Shown: in pieces, positions 18,331 through 26,842 of the stretch
Position numbering within the stretch: the stretch's first letter is position 1
Layout: every line of letters starts with the position of its first letter
NCBI RefSeq assembly: GCF_002086155.1
Contig: NZ_MVHE01000001.1
Location: 186,001-250,000 of the forward strand
DNA: 64,000 bases
Direction: 5' to 3'
From: Mycobacterium angelicum
Lineage (GTDB): Bacteria; Actinomycetota; Actinomycetes; Mycobacteriales; Mycobacteriaceae
The notes under the pieces: generated by a model
Databases searched by the model: none
What the model was told of the DNA's origin: nothing
What the model saw: only the letters and a program-made list of their open reading frames with translations
Translations under genes and position numbers: made by a program

Positions 18331-19529
18331 TAAATGTCGACCACACAGTCGCCCGAGGCCGCCGAAATGCAGGTCTGCACCCGGGTGCCGGGGTCGTGCT
18401 CCTGGCCCGTGCGCAGGTCACGGACATGGCCCTCGACCAGCTCGACCACACAGGATTGACAGATCCCCATCCGGCAACCGAAGGGCATCTGCACGCCGGC
18501 GCTCTCGCCCGCGTCCATTACCGACGTCGCGGCGTCAGCGGCCACGCGCCGGCCACTGCGGGCGAAAGTGACCGTGCCACCGGCCCCCGCCGGCGCCGCC
18601 TTGGTCACCGCAAACCGCTCCAGGTGCAACCGGTCGCTGATGCCCGCCGACGACCACACCTTCTCGGCCTGGTTGAGCATGCCCTCGGGCCCGCAGGCCC
18701 AGGTCTGGCGTTCCCGCCAGTCCCCCACCAGCTGGCCGATCTGGGACAGTTCGAGGCGGCCCTCGGCGCGGGTCTCTCGCACCGCCAAGCGATAGCCGGG
18801 GTGATCCTGCGCCAACGCGGCCAGCTCGTCGGCGAACATGACGTCCGTCGCGGTGGGCGCCGAATGCACGTGGGTGATGTCGGTTATCTGGTTGCGGCGC
18901 ACCAACGTTCGCAGCATCGACATCACCGGGGTGATCCCGGATCCGGCGGTCAGGAACAGGACCGACGCCGGCGCCGGGTCGGGCAACACGAAATTGCCCT
19001 GCGGCGCGGCCAGCCGCACGATGGTTCCAGGTGCGACGCCGCCCACCAGGTGGGTGGACAAGAAACCCTCGGGCATCGCCTTGACGGTGATGGTGACGGT
19101 GCGGTCGCTGCCCGATGTCGCGGGGCTGGATCTGATTGCCCGGCTCCTTACTCGCGCCGTACCGGCGCTCGCCGTCGCCGGGCTGGACGTCAACGAGTAC
19201 GACCGCCAGCGCCAGCGTCCGTCGATCAGCAGGCCGATGCCCATGTATTGGCCGGGCTGGTAGTCGAAGCTGAAGCCCCAGCCCGGTTTGATGACCAGCG
19301 TCGCGGAGTCTTCGGTCTCGCGGCGGACTTCCAGGATGCGGCCGCGCAATTCCCTGGCGGACCACAGCGGATTGGCCAGGTGCAGGTAGTCGTCGGGCAA
19401 TAGCGGGGTGGTGATGCGCGCGGCGAGTTTGCGCAGCGCGTGCCAGCCCGGGTGCTTGTCCGCCCCGACGACGGTGGGTCGCTTGGTATCGACGACGTTG
19501 GCGTTGACCGCCGTGGACTTTTTGCTCAT
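18330..19529 (-). CDS. Ferredoxin reductase-type partner of DesA3 (Rv3230c)
   Basis: A 399-residue NAD(P)H/FAD/[2Fe-2S] oxidoreductase that passes electrons to DesA3. In order: FAD domain with [10 protein letters not shown] (108-116), the nucleotide-binding domain ([24 protein letters not shown]) and a C-terminal plant-type ferredoxin with [10 protein letters not shown] and a fourth Cys in VQTCIS. Compared with the 380-residue M. tuberculosis protein it carries about 19 extra residues (near 119-142, rich in Arg, Ser, Ala), placed between the FAD-motif strand and the strand VTITVK; the flanks SPATAS and SPATSGS suggest a local duplication. Upstream lies an operator-like palindrome shared with desA3. 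Confidence 0.93.
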   Translation of the reverse strand: MSKKSTAVNANVVDTKRPTVVGADKHPGWHALRKLAARITTPLLPDDYLHLANPLWSARELRGRILEVRRETEDSATLVIKPGWGFSFDYQPGQYMGIGLLIDGRWRWRSYSLTSSPATASAGTARVRSRAIRSSPATSGSDRTVTITVKAMPEGFLSTHLVGGVAPGTIVRLAAPQGNFVLPDPAPASVLFLTAGSGITPVMSMLRTLVRRNQITDITHVHSAPTATDVMFADELAALAQDHPGYRLAVRETRAEGRLELSQIGQLVGDWRERQTWACGPEGMLNQAEKVWSSAGISDRLHLERFAVTKAAPAGAGGTVTFARSGRRVAADAATSVMDAGESAGVQMPFGCRMGICQSCVVELVEGHVRDLRTGQEHDPGTRVQTCISAASGDCVVDI

Positions 19530-19583
19530 AGGTTCGGCTTCCGCCCAGCTCGGGGGCGAGTTTTACGCCCTTCCAACAAAGCT

Positions 19584-19603
19584 ACGGTACCGTAACTTAC
19601 GGT
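19584..19603. promoter_or_regulatory. Operator-like palindromes upstream of the DesA3 reductase gene
   Basis: ACCGTAA-C-TTACGGT (19589-19603) is a perfect 7-bp dyad. It overlaps ACGGTACCGT (19584-19593), itself a perfect 10-bp palindrome. The core CGTAACTTACG matches 10 of 11 bases of the desA3 copy B half site CGTAACCTACG. Position about 60 nt before the reductase start fits promoter binding. Confidence 0.6.
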
Positions 19604-19647
19604 GGCGTATCTAGACCGAAATGCTGAGAATGCGTCACACGGCGCAG

Positions 19648-20145
19648 TCAGAGCAGGTCGAGCAGGAAGGGCAGTTCCTGGGTGGCATACCAGGCCAGGT
19701 CGTGGTCCTGGGCGTCACCGACCACCAGCTCGGCGTCCTCGTCGCCCAGGTCCGCGTCATCGATGACCGCGATAGCCGCCGTCACCGCCGGCTCTGCGCC
19801 GACGTTGTCGACATAGGCGGCCACAACCCGGTCCATCGCCACCGGTGCGCTTAACCTGACGACGGCGTCGTCGAGGTCGGGTCGGTATTTGGCCTCGTCG
19901 ACCTCGGCGGCCACGACCGCGCGCCGCGGCAGCGCCTCACCTTCCTGACCGGCCAGCAGACGCAACGACGCGAGCGCCGCCTCATGCAGCGCCACCTCGG
20001 CGAGTTCGTCGTCGTCGCCCTCGGCGTAGGACTCGCGCAATGCCGGTGTGACCGCAAACGCGGTGCCGTTGACCGGCCACAACGATCCCTCGGCGACGAG
20101 CTGTTGCAGCATCGCCAGGGTGGCCGGAATGTACACCTGCATCAT
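19648..20145 (-). CDS. Conserved hypothetical protein (Rv3231c, DUF6912 type)
   Basis: A 165-residue protein beginning M-MQVYIPATLAMLQQLV and ending in the acidic stretch LGDEDAELVVGDAQDHDLAW. It is recognisable as the Rv3231c orthologue, which has no known function. No catalytic motif, signal peptide or membrane segment is seen; the composition is acidic and Ala/Leu rich. The ATG overlaps the ppk2 stop by 4 nt, so it is translated with ppk2, hinting at a shared process (polyphosphate or nucleotide balance). The second Met (20142) is an equally possible start. Confidence 0.8.
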   Translation of the reverse strand: MMQVYIPATLAMLQQLVAEGSLWPVNGTAFAVTPALRESYAEGDDDELAEVALHEAALASLRLLAGQEGEALPRRAVVAAEVDEAKYRPDLDDAVVRLSAPVAMDRVVAAYVDNVGAEPAVTAAIAVIDDADLGDEDAELVVGDAQDHDLAWYATQELPFLLDLL

Positions 20146-20999
20146 CTGATCAACGTTGCCGCGTAGTCGACGACGTAGTTCGACAGCTCCCGGGGCGGCC
20201 GCTGGTAGTTACCGCTGGCGACCGGTCGTTCGGGCAACTTGACCTCCGGCGTTTTCACTTCGCAGTAGTCGATCGTGGACAGCAAGTGGGACATCATATT
20301 CAGCCGCGCATGCTTCTTGATATCGGATTCCACGATGTACCAGGGGCTGACGGGCGTATCGGTGTGCACCATCATCTCGTCCTTGGCGCGTGAATAGTCC
20401 TCCCACCGATACACCGATTCCAAGTCCATCGTGCTGAGTTTCCATTGCCGGACAGGGTCATTGCGCCTGGCCTTGAATCGGCGCAGCTGTTCGGCTTCAG
20501 ACACTGAGAACCAGTACTTGCGCAACAGGATGCCGTCGTCGATCAGCATCTGCTCGAAGAGCGGCGTCTGCCGCAAGAACAGCACATACTCTTGCGGCGT
20601 ACAGAATCCCATGACCTTTTCGATCCCGGCGCGGTTGTACCAGGACCGGTCGAAGAGCACGATTTCGCCCCTGGCGGGCAGGTGGGCGATATAGCGCTGG
20701 TAGTACCACTGGCCGCGTTCGCGATCGGTGGGCACCGGCAGGGCGGCGATTTGGGCGCTGCGCGGGCTGAGATATTCGGTGATCCGTTTGATGGCACCGC
20801 CCTTGCCGGCCGCGTCACGGCCCTCAAAGATGATGACGATGCGCGCGCCGGTAGTCCGCGCCCACTCCTGCAGCTTCACGAATTCCGTTTGGAGCCGGAA
20901 CAATTCGGCTGCATACACGCTATTGGAGATCTTGGGTATCTCGGATCGGCCTGGTTTCGTTTTCTTCGCCGTGCTCACATCAACGGATGTTATCCGCAC
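20142..20999 (-). CDS. ppk2: Polyphosphate kinase 2 (PPK2)
   Basis: A 285-residue PPK2 that transfers phosphate between polyphosphate and nucleoside diphosphates (GDP in M. tuberculosis Rv3232c). Walker A GRDAAGKGG spans residues 60-68, and the Walker B region FDRSWYNR is at 116-123, followed by the lid arginines in RRFKARRNDPVRQWKLS. The length is about ten residues less than in M. tuberculosis, at the N-terminus. Genes tgs3, ppk2 and Rv3231c lie in that order on the same strand; ppk2 overlaps Rv3231c by 4 nt. Confidence 0.95.
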   Translation of the reverse strand: MRITSVDVSTAKKTKPGRSEIPKISNSVYAAELFRLQTEFVKLQEWARTTGARIVIIFEGRDAAGKGGAIKRITEYLSPRSAQIAALPVPTDRERGQWYYQRYIAHLPARGEIVLFDRSWYNRAGIEKVMGFCTPQEYVLFLRQTPLFEQMLIDDGILLRKYWFSVSEAEQLRRFKARRNDPVRQWKLSTMDLESVYRWEDYSRAKDEMMVHTDTPVSPWYIVESDIKKHARLNMMSHLLSTIDYCEVKTPEVKLPERPVASGNYQRPPRELSNYVVDYAATLIR

Positions 21000-21028
21000 G
21001 CAGCGGTTTTCACGCCGCTACCGGGAAG

Positions 21029-22450
21029 CTACCGGGTACCTTCGAGAAGCTCTTCCAGTGCTTGGTTCAGCAGCCCCGGCAACAGATCGACATCACTCAT
21101 CGCGTCGCGGTCGGCATTGATCCCGTAATAGAGCATGCCGTTATAGGACGTCACGCTGATGGCCAAAGCCTGGTTGTGCAACAACGGCGGCACGGCATAG
21201 GTCTCGAGCAACTTGGTACCGGCGACGTACATCTGCGACTGCGCTCCAGGCGCATTGGTGATCAGCAGGTTGAACAATCGCGCCGAAAAAGTCGTGGCCA
21301 CCCGGATCCCCATGGCATGCAGGGTGGGTGGCGCAAACCCGGACAACGTGACGATCGTCCTGGCATCGACCAGGCTGGCGGCCGTCGGGTTCGACTCGGT
21401 GGCGTGCGCGATCTGCGACAGCCGCACCACTGCGTTACCCTCCCCCACCGGCAGGTCGACCAGGAACGGGGTGACCTGACTGATCGCCTGCCCCGGTCCG
21501 GTGGAGTCCAGTTGGTCATCGGCATAGACCGACAGCGGCGCCATTGCCCGCACCGTCGCCGTCGGGGCCAGCGCTTCACCGCGCGACATCAGCCAATTGC
21601 TCAGCGCCCCGGCCACCACCGCCAGCACCACATCGTTGATGTCGCAGTCATAGCGAGCCCGCACCGCCCGATAGTCCTCGAGCCGTCCGCGGGCGACCGT
21701 GAACCGCCGATTGCGCGACACGGTGGCATTGAGCGGACTGCTGGGGGCGGTGCCGCGCGCCACCGTGCGCGCGACGTCGAGGACCCGCCGCCCGGCGTCG
21801 ACGAGCTGGCTGTAGCTGGTGGCCACTCCCGCGACCGCGGAGCCGACGGCCTGCAGTTGCGCGCCCGGCCCCACCACCCAGTCGCCGATCGCGCCGAGCA
21901 CCAACCGCGTGTCGCCGGGATCGCGTTCCGGTATCCAGATGTCTTCGGGGAAGGCCGGTGGGCGCCGGGTCCGATCGGCGATGACGTGGCCGATCTCCAG
22001 CGCGCTCATGCCGTTGATCAACGCCTGGTGTGACTTGGTGTAGAGGGCGACGCGGTTTTTGGCCAGGCCCTCGACGAGGTACATCTCCCACAGCGGCCGC
22101 GACTTGTCGAGCGGTCGTGCGGCCAGCCGCGCGATCAGCTCGTGCAGTTGCTCGTCGCTGCCGGGCGAGGGCAGCGCCGATCGCCGGACGTGATAGGTGA
22201 TGTCGAAGTCGGGATCGTCGAGCCAGACCGGCCGGGCCAGGTGAACCGGGTAGCCGATCTTGACTTGGCGGACCTTCTGCCGGTAGCGCGGTATCTGCGG
22301 TAGCCGCTGTTCGACAGTGGCCAGCAGCGTCTCATAGCTCAAGCCGGCGCGCGGGCGGCGCAGGATCGACAACGATCCCACGTACATTGGGGTGGCGGTG
22401 TTCTCCAGCCGATAGAAGGACGCGTCCGCCGGGGACAACCGGGTCACCAT
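21029..22450 (-). CDS. tgs3: WS/DGAT acyltransferase Tgs3 (intact single reading frame)
   Basis: A 473-residue member of the wax ester synthase/diacylglycerol acyltransferase family. In M. tuberculosis the locus is annotated as two frames, Rv3234c and Rv3233c; here it is one uninterrupted gene. The catalytic motif HHxxxDG reads HQALING (141-147): the second His and the Asp are changed. The recalled Rv3234c sequence shows the same change, so it is ancestral rather than a new defect. The first, catalytic His and the family blocks RPLWEMYLVEGL and PLSVYADDQLDSTGPGQ remain. Activity is therefore uncertain. Start ATG 22450 follows AAGGAGGA. Confidence 0.9.
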   Translation of the reverse strand: MVTRLSPADASFYRLENTATPMYVGSLSILRRPRAGLSYETLLATVEQRLPQIPRYRQKVRQVKIGYPVHLARPVWLDDPDFDITYHVRRSALPSPGSDEQLHELIARLAARPLDKSRPLWEMYLVEGLAKNRVALYTKSHQALINGMSALEIGHVIADRTRRPPAFPEDIWIPERDPGDTRLVLGAIGDWVVGPGAQLQAVGSAVAGVATSYSQLVDAGRRVLDVARTVARGTAPSSPLNATVSRNRRFTVARGRLEDYRAVRARYDCDINDVVLAVVAGALSNWLMSRGEALAPTATVRAMAPLSVYADDQLDSTGPGQAISQVTPFLVDLPVGEGNAVVRLSQIAHATESNPTAASLVDARTIVTLSGFAPPTLHAMGIRVATTFSARLFNLLITNAPGAQSQMYVAGTKLLETYAVPPLLHNQALAISVTSYNGMLYYGINADRDAMSDVDLLPGLLNQALEELLEGTR

Positions 22451-22613
22451 TACGGTGCTGTCCTCCTTGTCAATTCATCGACTGTTCCGGCGCGAAAACA
22501 CGCCGGCCACATTTGTGCAATGATTTCCCGCGGTCAGGAAACCCTGAACAACAACCGTCTGCCACTCTCCAGCAGCCTTCCCCGTCCCGGTAGTGAAGTT
22601 TGGAGAGTGCCCG

Positions 22614-23141
22614 GTGACCACTGCTCCCATCGTGGGCCCGCCCCGCCGCAAGACCCGCGCCGTCATGCCCGTGGTCGACTACGAACCCCCGACGCGAAAC
22701 CTCCCGCAGTGCGGGCCATCATCCCACGCGCCGGCGCGGTTGCACACTCCCAGTGTTCGCCAACTTTCTCCCCGGCCGCCGGTGGCCCCGGCCGAGACGG
22801 TGCGGTCGGTGCAGATGCGCCAGGCGGCGATGTTCTCCGACGCCGCCCTGCGCCGGGTTCTGGAAGTCATCGACCGTCGCCGTCCGGCGGCTCAATTGCG
22901 CGCGGTGCTGGCACCCAGTCTCGTCGACTCGGTGCGCTCGGTCAGCCGCGCAATGACAGCCTCGACAGGCACGGCGACGCTGCGCCGGATGCGGCTACAG
23001 CCGGCCGGATGCGAGGTAGGCGACAACGCGGCCGAGGTCTGCGGCACCTATAGCCGCGGCGGCCGGATACACGCGATCGCCTGCCGCGTGGAGCAAACGG
23101 CGGCCGGCGGATGGCTGGTCGTCGCCCTGCACATCGGCTGA
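22614..23141 (+). CDS. Rv3235-family conserved protein (DUF6459 type)
   Basis: A 175-residue protein. The N-terminal 70 residues are Pro/Arg-rich and probably disordered; the C-terminal part (RVLEVIDRRRPAAQLRAVL to AIACRVEQTAAGGWLVVALH) is the conserved Rv3235 domain found next to secA in many actinobacteria. Function unknown. GTG 22614 is chosen because TGGAGAG lies six bases upstream; a GTG at 22593 is also in frame. Divergent from tgs3. Confidence 0.75.
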   Translation: MTTAPIVGPPRRKTRAVMPVVDYEPPTRNLPQCGPSSHAPARLHTPSVRQLSPRPPVAPAETVRSVQMRQAAMFSDAALRRVLEVIDRRRPAAQLRAVLAPSLVDSVRSVSRAMTASTGTATLRRMRLQPAGCEVGDNAAEVCGTYSRGGRIHAIACRVEQTAAGGWLVVALHIG

Positions 23142-23160
23142 AGAGGGATACGGTGAGCCG

Positions 23161-23625
23161 ATGGAAGGCAACACAGTCAGCGTCGAACGCGTCATCAAAG
23201 CCGCCCCCGACCAGATCTTCGCGTTGCTGGCCGACGCGGGGAAACACGCCAGCTTCGACGGTTCGGATTCGGTGAATCACGCTTCCGCAGCGTCGGTGCC
23301 CCTGTCGAAGGGCGCGAAATTCGGGATGGCCATGCGGGGCCGCAAGGAGACCCTGTTCATCCCCTACCGAACCACCAACACCGTCATCGAATTCGAACCG
23401 GACCGCCGCATCGCGTGGCAGACCGTCGGGATGGGTGGCTTTGTGGGCGGCCGGATCTGGCGATATGAACTGCAGGCCGTCGACGGGGGCACGCTGGTTC
23501 GCGAGACCTGGGATGTGTCGCAGGACAAGCAGAAGTGGTTGATCACCAGCGGCTCGATGCCCGAGCTGACCGCCAACGGCATGCGTGCCACCCTGGACCG
23601 CATCGCTGCCCTGCTCGAAAGTTAG
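23161..23625 (+). CDS. SRPBCC superfamily protein (polyketide cyclase/START-like)
   Basis: A 154-residue START-like lipid or polyketide binding fold. The opening EGNTVSVERVIKAAPDQIFALLADAGKH is the usual first strand and helix, and the C-terminal helix ITSGSMPELTANGMRATLDR closes the cavity. Function cannot be read further; such proteins bind hydrophobic ligands or act as cyclases. It starts 19 nt after the Rv3235 gene, so the two may be co-transcribed, and overlaps the convergent methyltransferase gene by 4 nt. It occupies the place where M. tuberculosis has kefB and Rv3237c. Confidence 0.8.
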   Translation: MEGNTVSVERVIKAAPDQIFALLADAGKHASFDGSDSVNHASAASVPLSKGAKFGMAMRGRKETLFIPYRTTNTVIEFEPDRRIAWQTVGMGGFVGGRIWRYELQAVDGGTLVRETWDVSQDKQKWLITSGSMPELTANGMRATLDRIAALLES

Positions 23626-24377
23626 TTGTTGCCAACCGTTTCGGCGCTGTGCCGGCGCGGCATGGGAACCAGCATCGGCACGTCGCGGCGGTAGGCGCGG
23701 TAGTTGTCGCCCAGCTGAGTCACCAGATCGCGCTCCTCCAATTGCAGGGCGATCAGGATGTACGCGGTGATGCCGATCGAGAAGAACAGGTGCCCGCCCG
23801 TCATCGTGGGTGTGGCCCAGAACGCGATCAGGAAACCGAGCATCAGCGGATGGCGCACCAGGCGGTACAGCAGGTGGCTGCTGAAATGCAGTTCGGTGTA
23901 AGGCTTTCCGCGCCCAGCCAGGTACACCTGGCGCAGACCGAACAGGTCGAAATGGTTGATCATGAACGTGGTGCCGAATGCTATCGCCCAGCCCAGCCAG
24001 AACAGCACCCACATGGCCCAGCGGCCGAATGGCTGGCGCACGTCCCAGATGAGCGCCGGCATCGTTCGCCACTGCCAATACAGCAGCAGCAGCGCCAGGC
24101 TCGACAACAGCACGTAGGTGCTGCGCTCGATCTGGGTCGGCACCAATCGCGTCCACCACTTCTTGAATCCCGGTCTGGCCATCACACTGTGCTGGACTGC
24201 GAAGACGCCAAGCAGCGCGGTGTTGATCAGGACCGCCTGCCACAGTGGGCCGGCGATCCCGTGGTCGAGGGTGCGCGGCACCGCGACGCCGCTCACGAAA
24301 CCGATTGCATACAGGAAGGAGACGACGAAGATCAGATAGGCCGCCGCGCCGTAGCCGATTGTCAAGTAGCGCTTCAT
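23622..24377 (-). CDS. Methanethiol S-methyltransferase-like membrane protein (MddA/Rv3238c, NnrU-like)
   Basis: A 251-residue integral membrane protein with five or six hydrophobic spans and the C-terminal isoprenylcysteine-methyltransferase-like block LVRHPLMLGFLIAFW and EERDLVTQLGDNYRAYRRDV. Rv3238c has been reported as a homologue of MddA, which makes dimethylsulfide from methanethiol and S-adenosylmethionine. ATG 24377 (MKRYLTIGYG) is chosen; ATG 24413 is an alternative but lies within a conserved regulatory element. That element (24411-24432) recurs upstream of the gene starting at 26748. Confidence 0.8.
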   Translation of the reverse strand: MKRYLTIGYGAAAYLIFVVSFLYAIGFVSGVAVPRTLDHGIAGPLWQAVLINTALLGVFAVQHSVMARPGFKKWWTRLVPTQIERSTYVLLSSLALLLLYWQWRTMPALIWDVRQPFGRWAMWVLFWLGWAIAFGTTFMINHFDLFGLRQVYLAGRGKPYTELHFSSHLLYRLVRHPLMLGFLIAFWATPTMTGGHLFFSIGITAYILIALQLEERDLVTQLGDNYRAYRRDVPMLVPMPRRHSAETVGNN

Positions 24378-24410
24378 GGTGCGATTGTCCGCCGGAAAGC
24401 CCCCTCCGAA

Positions 24411-24432
24411 CATGGGGCGGATGCCTCAATTC
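24411..24432. promoter_or_regulatory. Conserved palindromic element, copy 1
   Basis: Plus strand reads CATGGGGCGGATGCCTCAATTC; nearly the same sequence occurs at 26782-26803. On the minus strand it is GAGGC-ATCC-GCCCC, an imperfect dyad. It lies about 35 nt upstream of the methyltransferase start. A role as binding site for the HD/LuxR regulator encoded between the two copies is inferred. Confidence 0.5.
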
Positions 24433-24440
24433 AGGACGAG

Positions 24441-25991
24441 TTACGCACTAACTAGGCCATTGGCGAGCGCGTACATGCTGGCTCCGATGCGGTTGGAGAC
24501 GCCGATCTTGGCGTAGGTTCGCTCGACGTGGTTGCGCGCGGTCTTTTCGCTGATCACCAGTTGTCCCGCGATCTGTTTGTTGGACGCGCCGCGGGCAACC
24601 AGGCACAGCACCTCCAGCTCTCGGGGAGTGAGCCCGTCCGGACGCAGCTTCGGCCGCGGCGCGCGATGTCCCGCGGCATGCAGTACCGCCTCGACGGCGG
24701 CCGAGTCGAGCTCGCCCGCCTGCGCCCGCGCCCGAAGCCGCCGCGCCGCGGAGTCCGGCGTCAGTTGTTGGCGGTATGGCCTTGGCTCGCAACCGGATTG
24801 GTAGCTCACGGCGGCGGCCAGGATGCGGTCGGGCAGGCTCAACGCGGTGCCGGCCAGACCGCGCGGGTATCCCGACCCGTCGAGGCACTCATGATGATTA
24901 CCGGCGACCTCGGCGAGCTTCCGCAGCCCCGGAACCTGATTGAGGATCCGCACGGTGAAATACGGGTGCAGACGGACGCGCTCGAACTCGGCCGCCGTCA
25001 GTCCCCCTGGCCTGGACCAGATTTGATTCGATACCCCGATGCGACCCAGGTCGTGCACATGGCCGGCACGCCTGGTCAGAGCCGCCGCATCGTGGTCAAG
25101 CCCCGCTGCCGAGGCCGCATCACCGGCCAGGCGTGCCACACCGCGCGCATGCCCGAGGGTGAATGGGCACTTGAGGTCCACGAAGTCGCCGAGTGCGACG
25201 AGCAGTGCGTCCAGCGACTTGTCGTCGAGGCGATGGCGGTAATCGGGGGCGGCCTGCAGAGCCGCGGCCCACGCGTCGCCGGTCAGCGGGCCGGCCAAGA
25301 TGGCTTCGGGGTCGGTGAGAAACGTGTCGGCCACCGCAGGATCGAACTGCCCGCCGCGGCGGCCGCGCACCATCGCGACGGCGCCCGCCACCCCGTATGT
25401 GCGGTGGTGCACCTCGGCCATCTCCGCCAGTTGCGCGACCCGCATCTGAACGGGGATCGCATCGCCGCGCGCGCCGGTGGGCAGGCCGCCGCCGTCGTAG
25501 CGCTCGAAGGTGAAGGCCAGCGCGGCTTGTACGTTGGGGCCCAAGCCAATTCGATCGGCCAGCAGTGCCGCCGACATACAGTGCGAGTGGATCATCTGGG
25601 ACAGCTGGCCGCGCGCGTTGACGAACAGCGTTGCCATGACGTTGAGCCGCTGCATCAGCGACTGCCCACGGCCGACATTGCCGGCCAGGAAGCGCCAGTA
25701 CGGCAGCCCGGACCAATCGATCAGGTAGGAGTCATGCCGCACGGCGATGTCATCGCCGAACCATCGCGCGTATTCATGGGAATCGGCGTGACATCCGATC
25801 CACATGATCAGCGTCGTGTAGTACGCGCAATCACGCTGCTCTCGGTTCAGCCCCAGTCGATCGGCGAGCCGGGTCGCGATGAGCGCGGAGCGCAGCATGT
25901 GTTCGGCAGGCTGTCCCAACCCCAGATCGATCGCCACCGACAGCGCCGCGAGCAACTCGGCGCGCGTGGGCAACTCTGAAGTGCCGGACAT
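24441..25991 (-). CDS. HD-GYP-like domain regulator with C-terminal LuxR helix-turn-helix
   Basis: A 516-residue regulator. Residues 1-250 hold a helical sensor with degenerate HD features (HSHCMSAALLADRIGL, YDGGGLPTGARG). A second HD domain around 290-420 has HVHDLGRIGVSNQIW and HHECLDGSGYPRGL, close to the HHExxDGxGYP of cyclic-di-GMP phosphodiesterases. The last 65 residues are a LuxR/NarL HTH (LTPRELEVLCLVARGASNKQ, then ISEKTARNHVERTYAKIGV). It may link nucleotide or metal sensing to transcription. Start ATG 25991 (MSGTSELPT) avoids overlap with the upstream gene, 7 nt away. M. tuberculosis has the transporter Rv3239c here instead. Confidence 0.85.
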   Translation of the reverse strand: MSGTSELPTRAELLAALSVAIDLGLGQPAEHMLRSALIATRLADRLGLNREQRDCAYYTTLIMWIGCHADSHEYARWFGDDIAVRHDSYLIDWSGLPYWRFLAGNVGRGQSLMQRLNVMATLFVNARGQLSQMIHSHCMSAALLADRIGLGPNVQAALAFTFERYDGGGLPTGARGDAIPVQMRVAQLAEMAEVHHRTYGVAGAVAMVRGRRGGQFDPAVADTFLTDPEAILAGPLTGDAWAAALQAAPDYRHRLDDKSLDALLVALGDFVDLKCPFTLGHARGVARLAGDAASAAGLDHDAAALTRRAGHVHDLGRIGVSNQIWSRPGGLTAAEFERVRLHPYFTVRILNQVPGLRKLAEVAGNHHECLDGSGYPRGLAGTALSLPDRILAAAVSYQSGCEPRPYRQQLTPDSAARRLRARAQAGELDSAAVEAVLHAAGHRAPRPKLRPDGLTPRELEVLCLVARGASNKQIAGQLVISEKTARNHVERTYAKIGVSNRIGASMYALANGLVSA

Positions 25992-25998
25992 CACCAAC

Positions 25999-26748
25999 CT
26001 ATTGTGCCCAGCTGACAGTGCGGTCGACGGCATGATGACGAGCCGCGTCGAAATTCTCGAAGTGTCCCGAGCCCACCACGAACAGACCACGCTGCGGCGG
26101 CCGGAACCCGGCGAGCCGCGGCTGCTGTGGCAGCGGTGCCACCGGTCCGAGGTCCACGTCGCCCAGCACGGCGCGTGAGCCCGCCACCGACCACACCCGG
26201 CTGGGCGCGATCATGAAGCGCTGGCCGTTGGGCGCGGTTCCGGCGAGGCGGAGTTGTCCCGCATGCAGCGTCGGCCCGGCCGCCCGGCCCAGCGCACCCA
26301 GCACGAGCCGGTTCGTCCAGGCGCTGGCCGGCAGCCATCCACCGAGCGCGGTCATCAGCCGCGTCGAAGCCGTGGCGCGGATGTCGATCTCCCACTCGAG
26401 CAGCCCCGCGATGCCCACGAACAGCGACCACGGCGTTACCCACGCGACGTCGATATCGCACTGGACGGCGGCGTTGGGCGTGACCGTGCTGAAGTAGCGC
26501 GAGCAGCTCTGCGGCCCTGGCGTCGTCGCGTAGAACGTCCAGCTGCCGTTCGGATCGCGGTGCCAGACCGATCGATAGGCCGGCGCGAAGGAGGCCGCCG
26601 GAAAATCCCGCAGGGCGAGGTAGTGCCCGCTGGCGAAGGGCAGGCCCATCACCCCGAAGCCGACGAACCGTTCGTCGGCTCCATCGGGCAACACGGGGTT
26701 TTGCAGGACGGCGGTGACGGCGTCGAGGGGGGTGCGGAACTTGGTCAT
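25999..26748 (-). CDS. Hypothetical protein, possible acetoacetate decarboxylase-like fold
   Basis: A 249-residue protein I do not recognise firmly. It has WVTPWSLFVGIAGLLEWEID and PNGQRFMIAPSRVWSVAGSR, a mostly beta pattern without a signal peptide, and ends before the HD/LuxR regulator gene with a 7-nt gap, so the two are co-transcribed. Repeated short stretches around SVWHRDPNGSWTFYATT suggest a ligand-binding barrel; the fold named in the call is only a guess. ATG 26748 (MTKFRTPLDAV) is chosen; ATG 26784 is the other candidate. The palindromic element at 26782-26803 lies about 35 nt upstream. Confidence 0.65.
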   Translation of the reverse strand: MTKFRTPLDAVTAVLQNPVLPDGADERFVGFGVMGLPFASGHYLALRDFPAASFAPAYRSVWHRDPNGSWTFYATTPGPQSCSRYFSTVTPNAAVQCDIDVAWVTPWSLFVGIAGLLEWEIDIRATASTRLMTALGGWLPASAWTNRLVLGALGRAAGPTLHAGQLRLAGTAPNGQRFMIAPSRVWSVAGSRAVLGDVDLGPVAPLPQQPRLAGFRPPQRGLFVVGSGHFENFDAARHHAVDRTVSWAQ

Positions 26749-26781
26749 GCGGAAAGGGTGCGCGCCTGGCGCCCTCCCGCA

Positions 26782-26803
26782 CATGAGGCGGGTGCCTCAA
26801 ATT
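26782..26803. promoter_or_regulatory. Conserved palindromic element, copy 2
   Basis: Plus strand CATGAGGCGGGTGCCTCAAATT. GAGGC (26785-26789) and GCCTC (26794-26798) are a perfect inverted repeat around GGGT. It matches copy 1 at 24411-24432 in all but two bases plus one inserted A, and sits at the same distance from the downstream start codon. The two copies bracket the HD/LuxR operon. Confidence 0.55.
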
Positions 26804-26842
26804 CTGCGAGTCGGCCCTAGCGCCGGGGCCGCACACCCGCCC

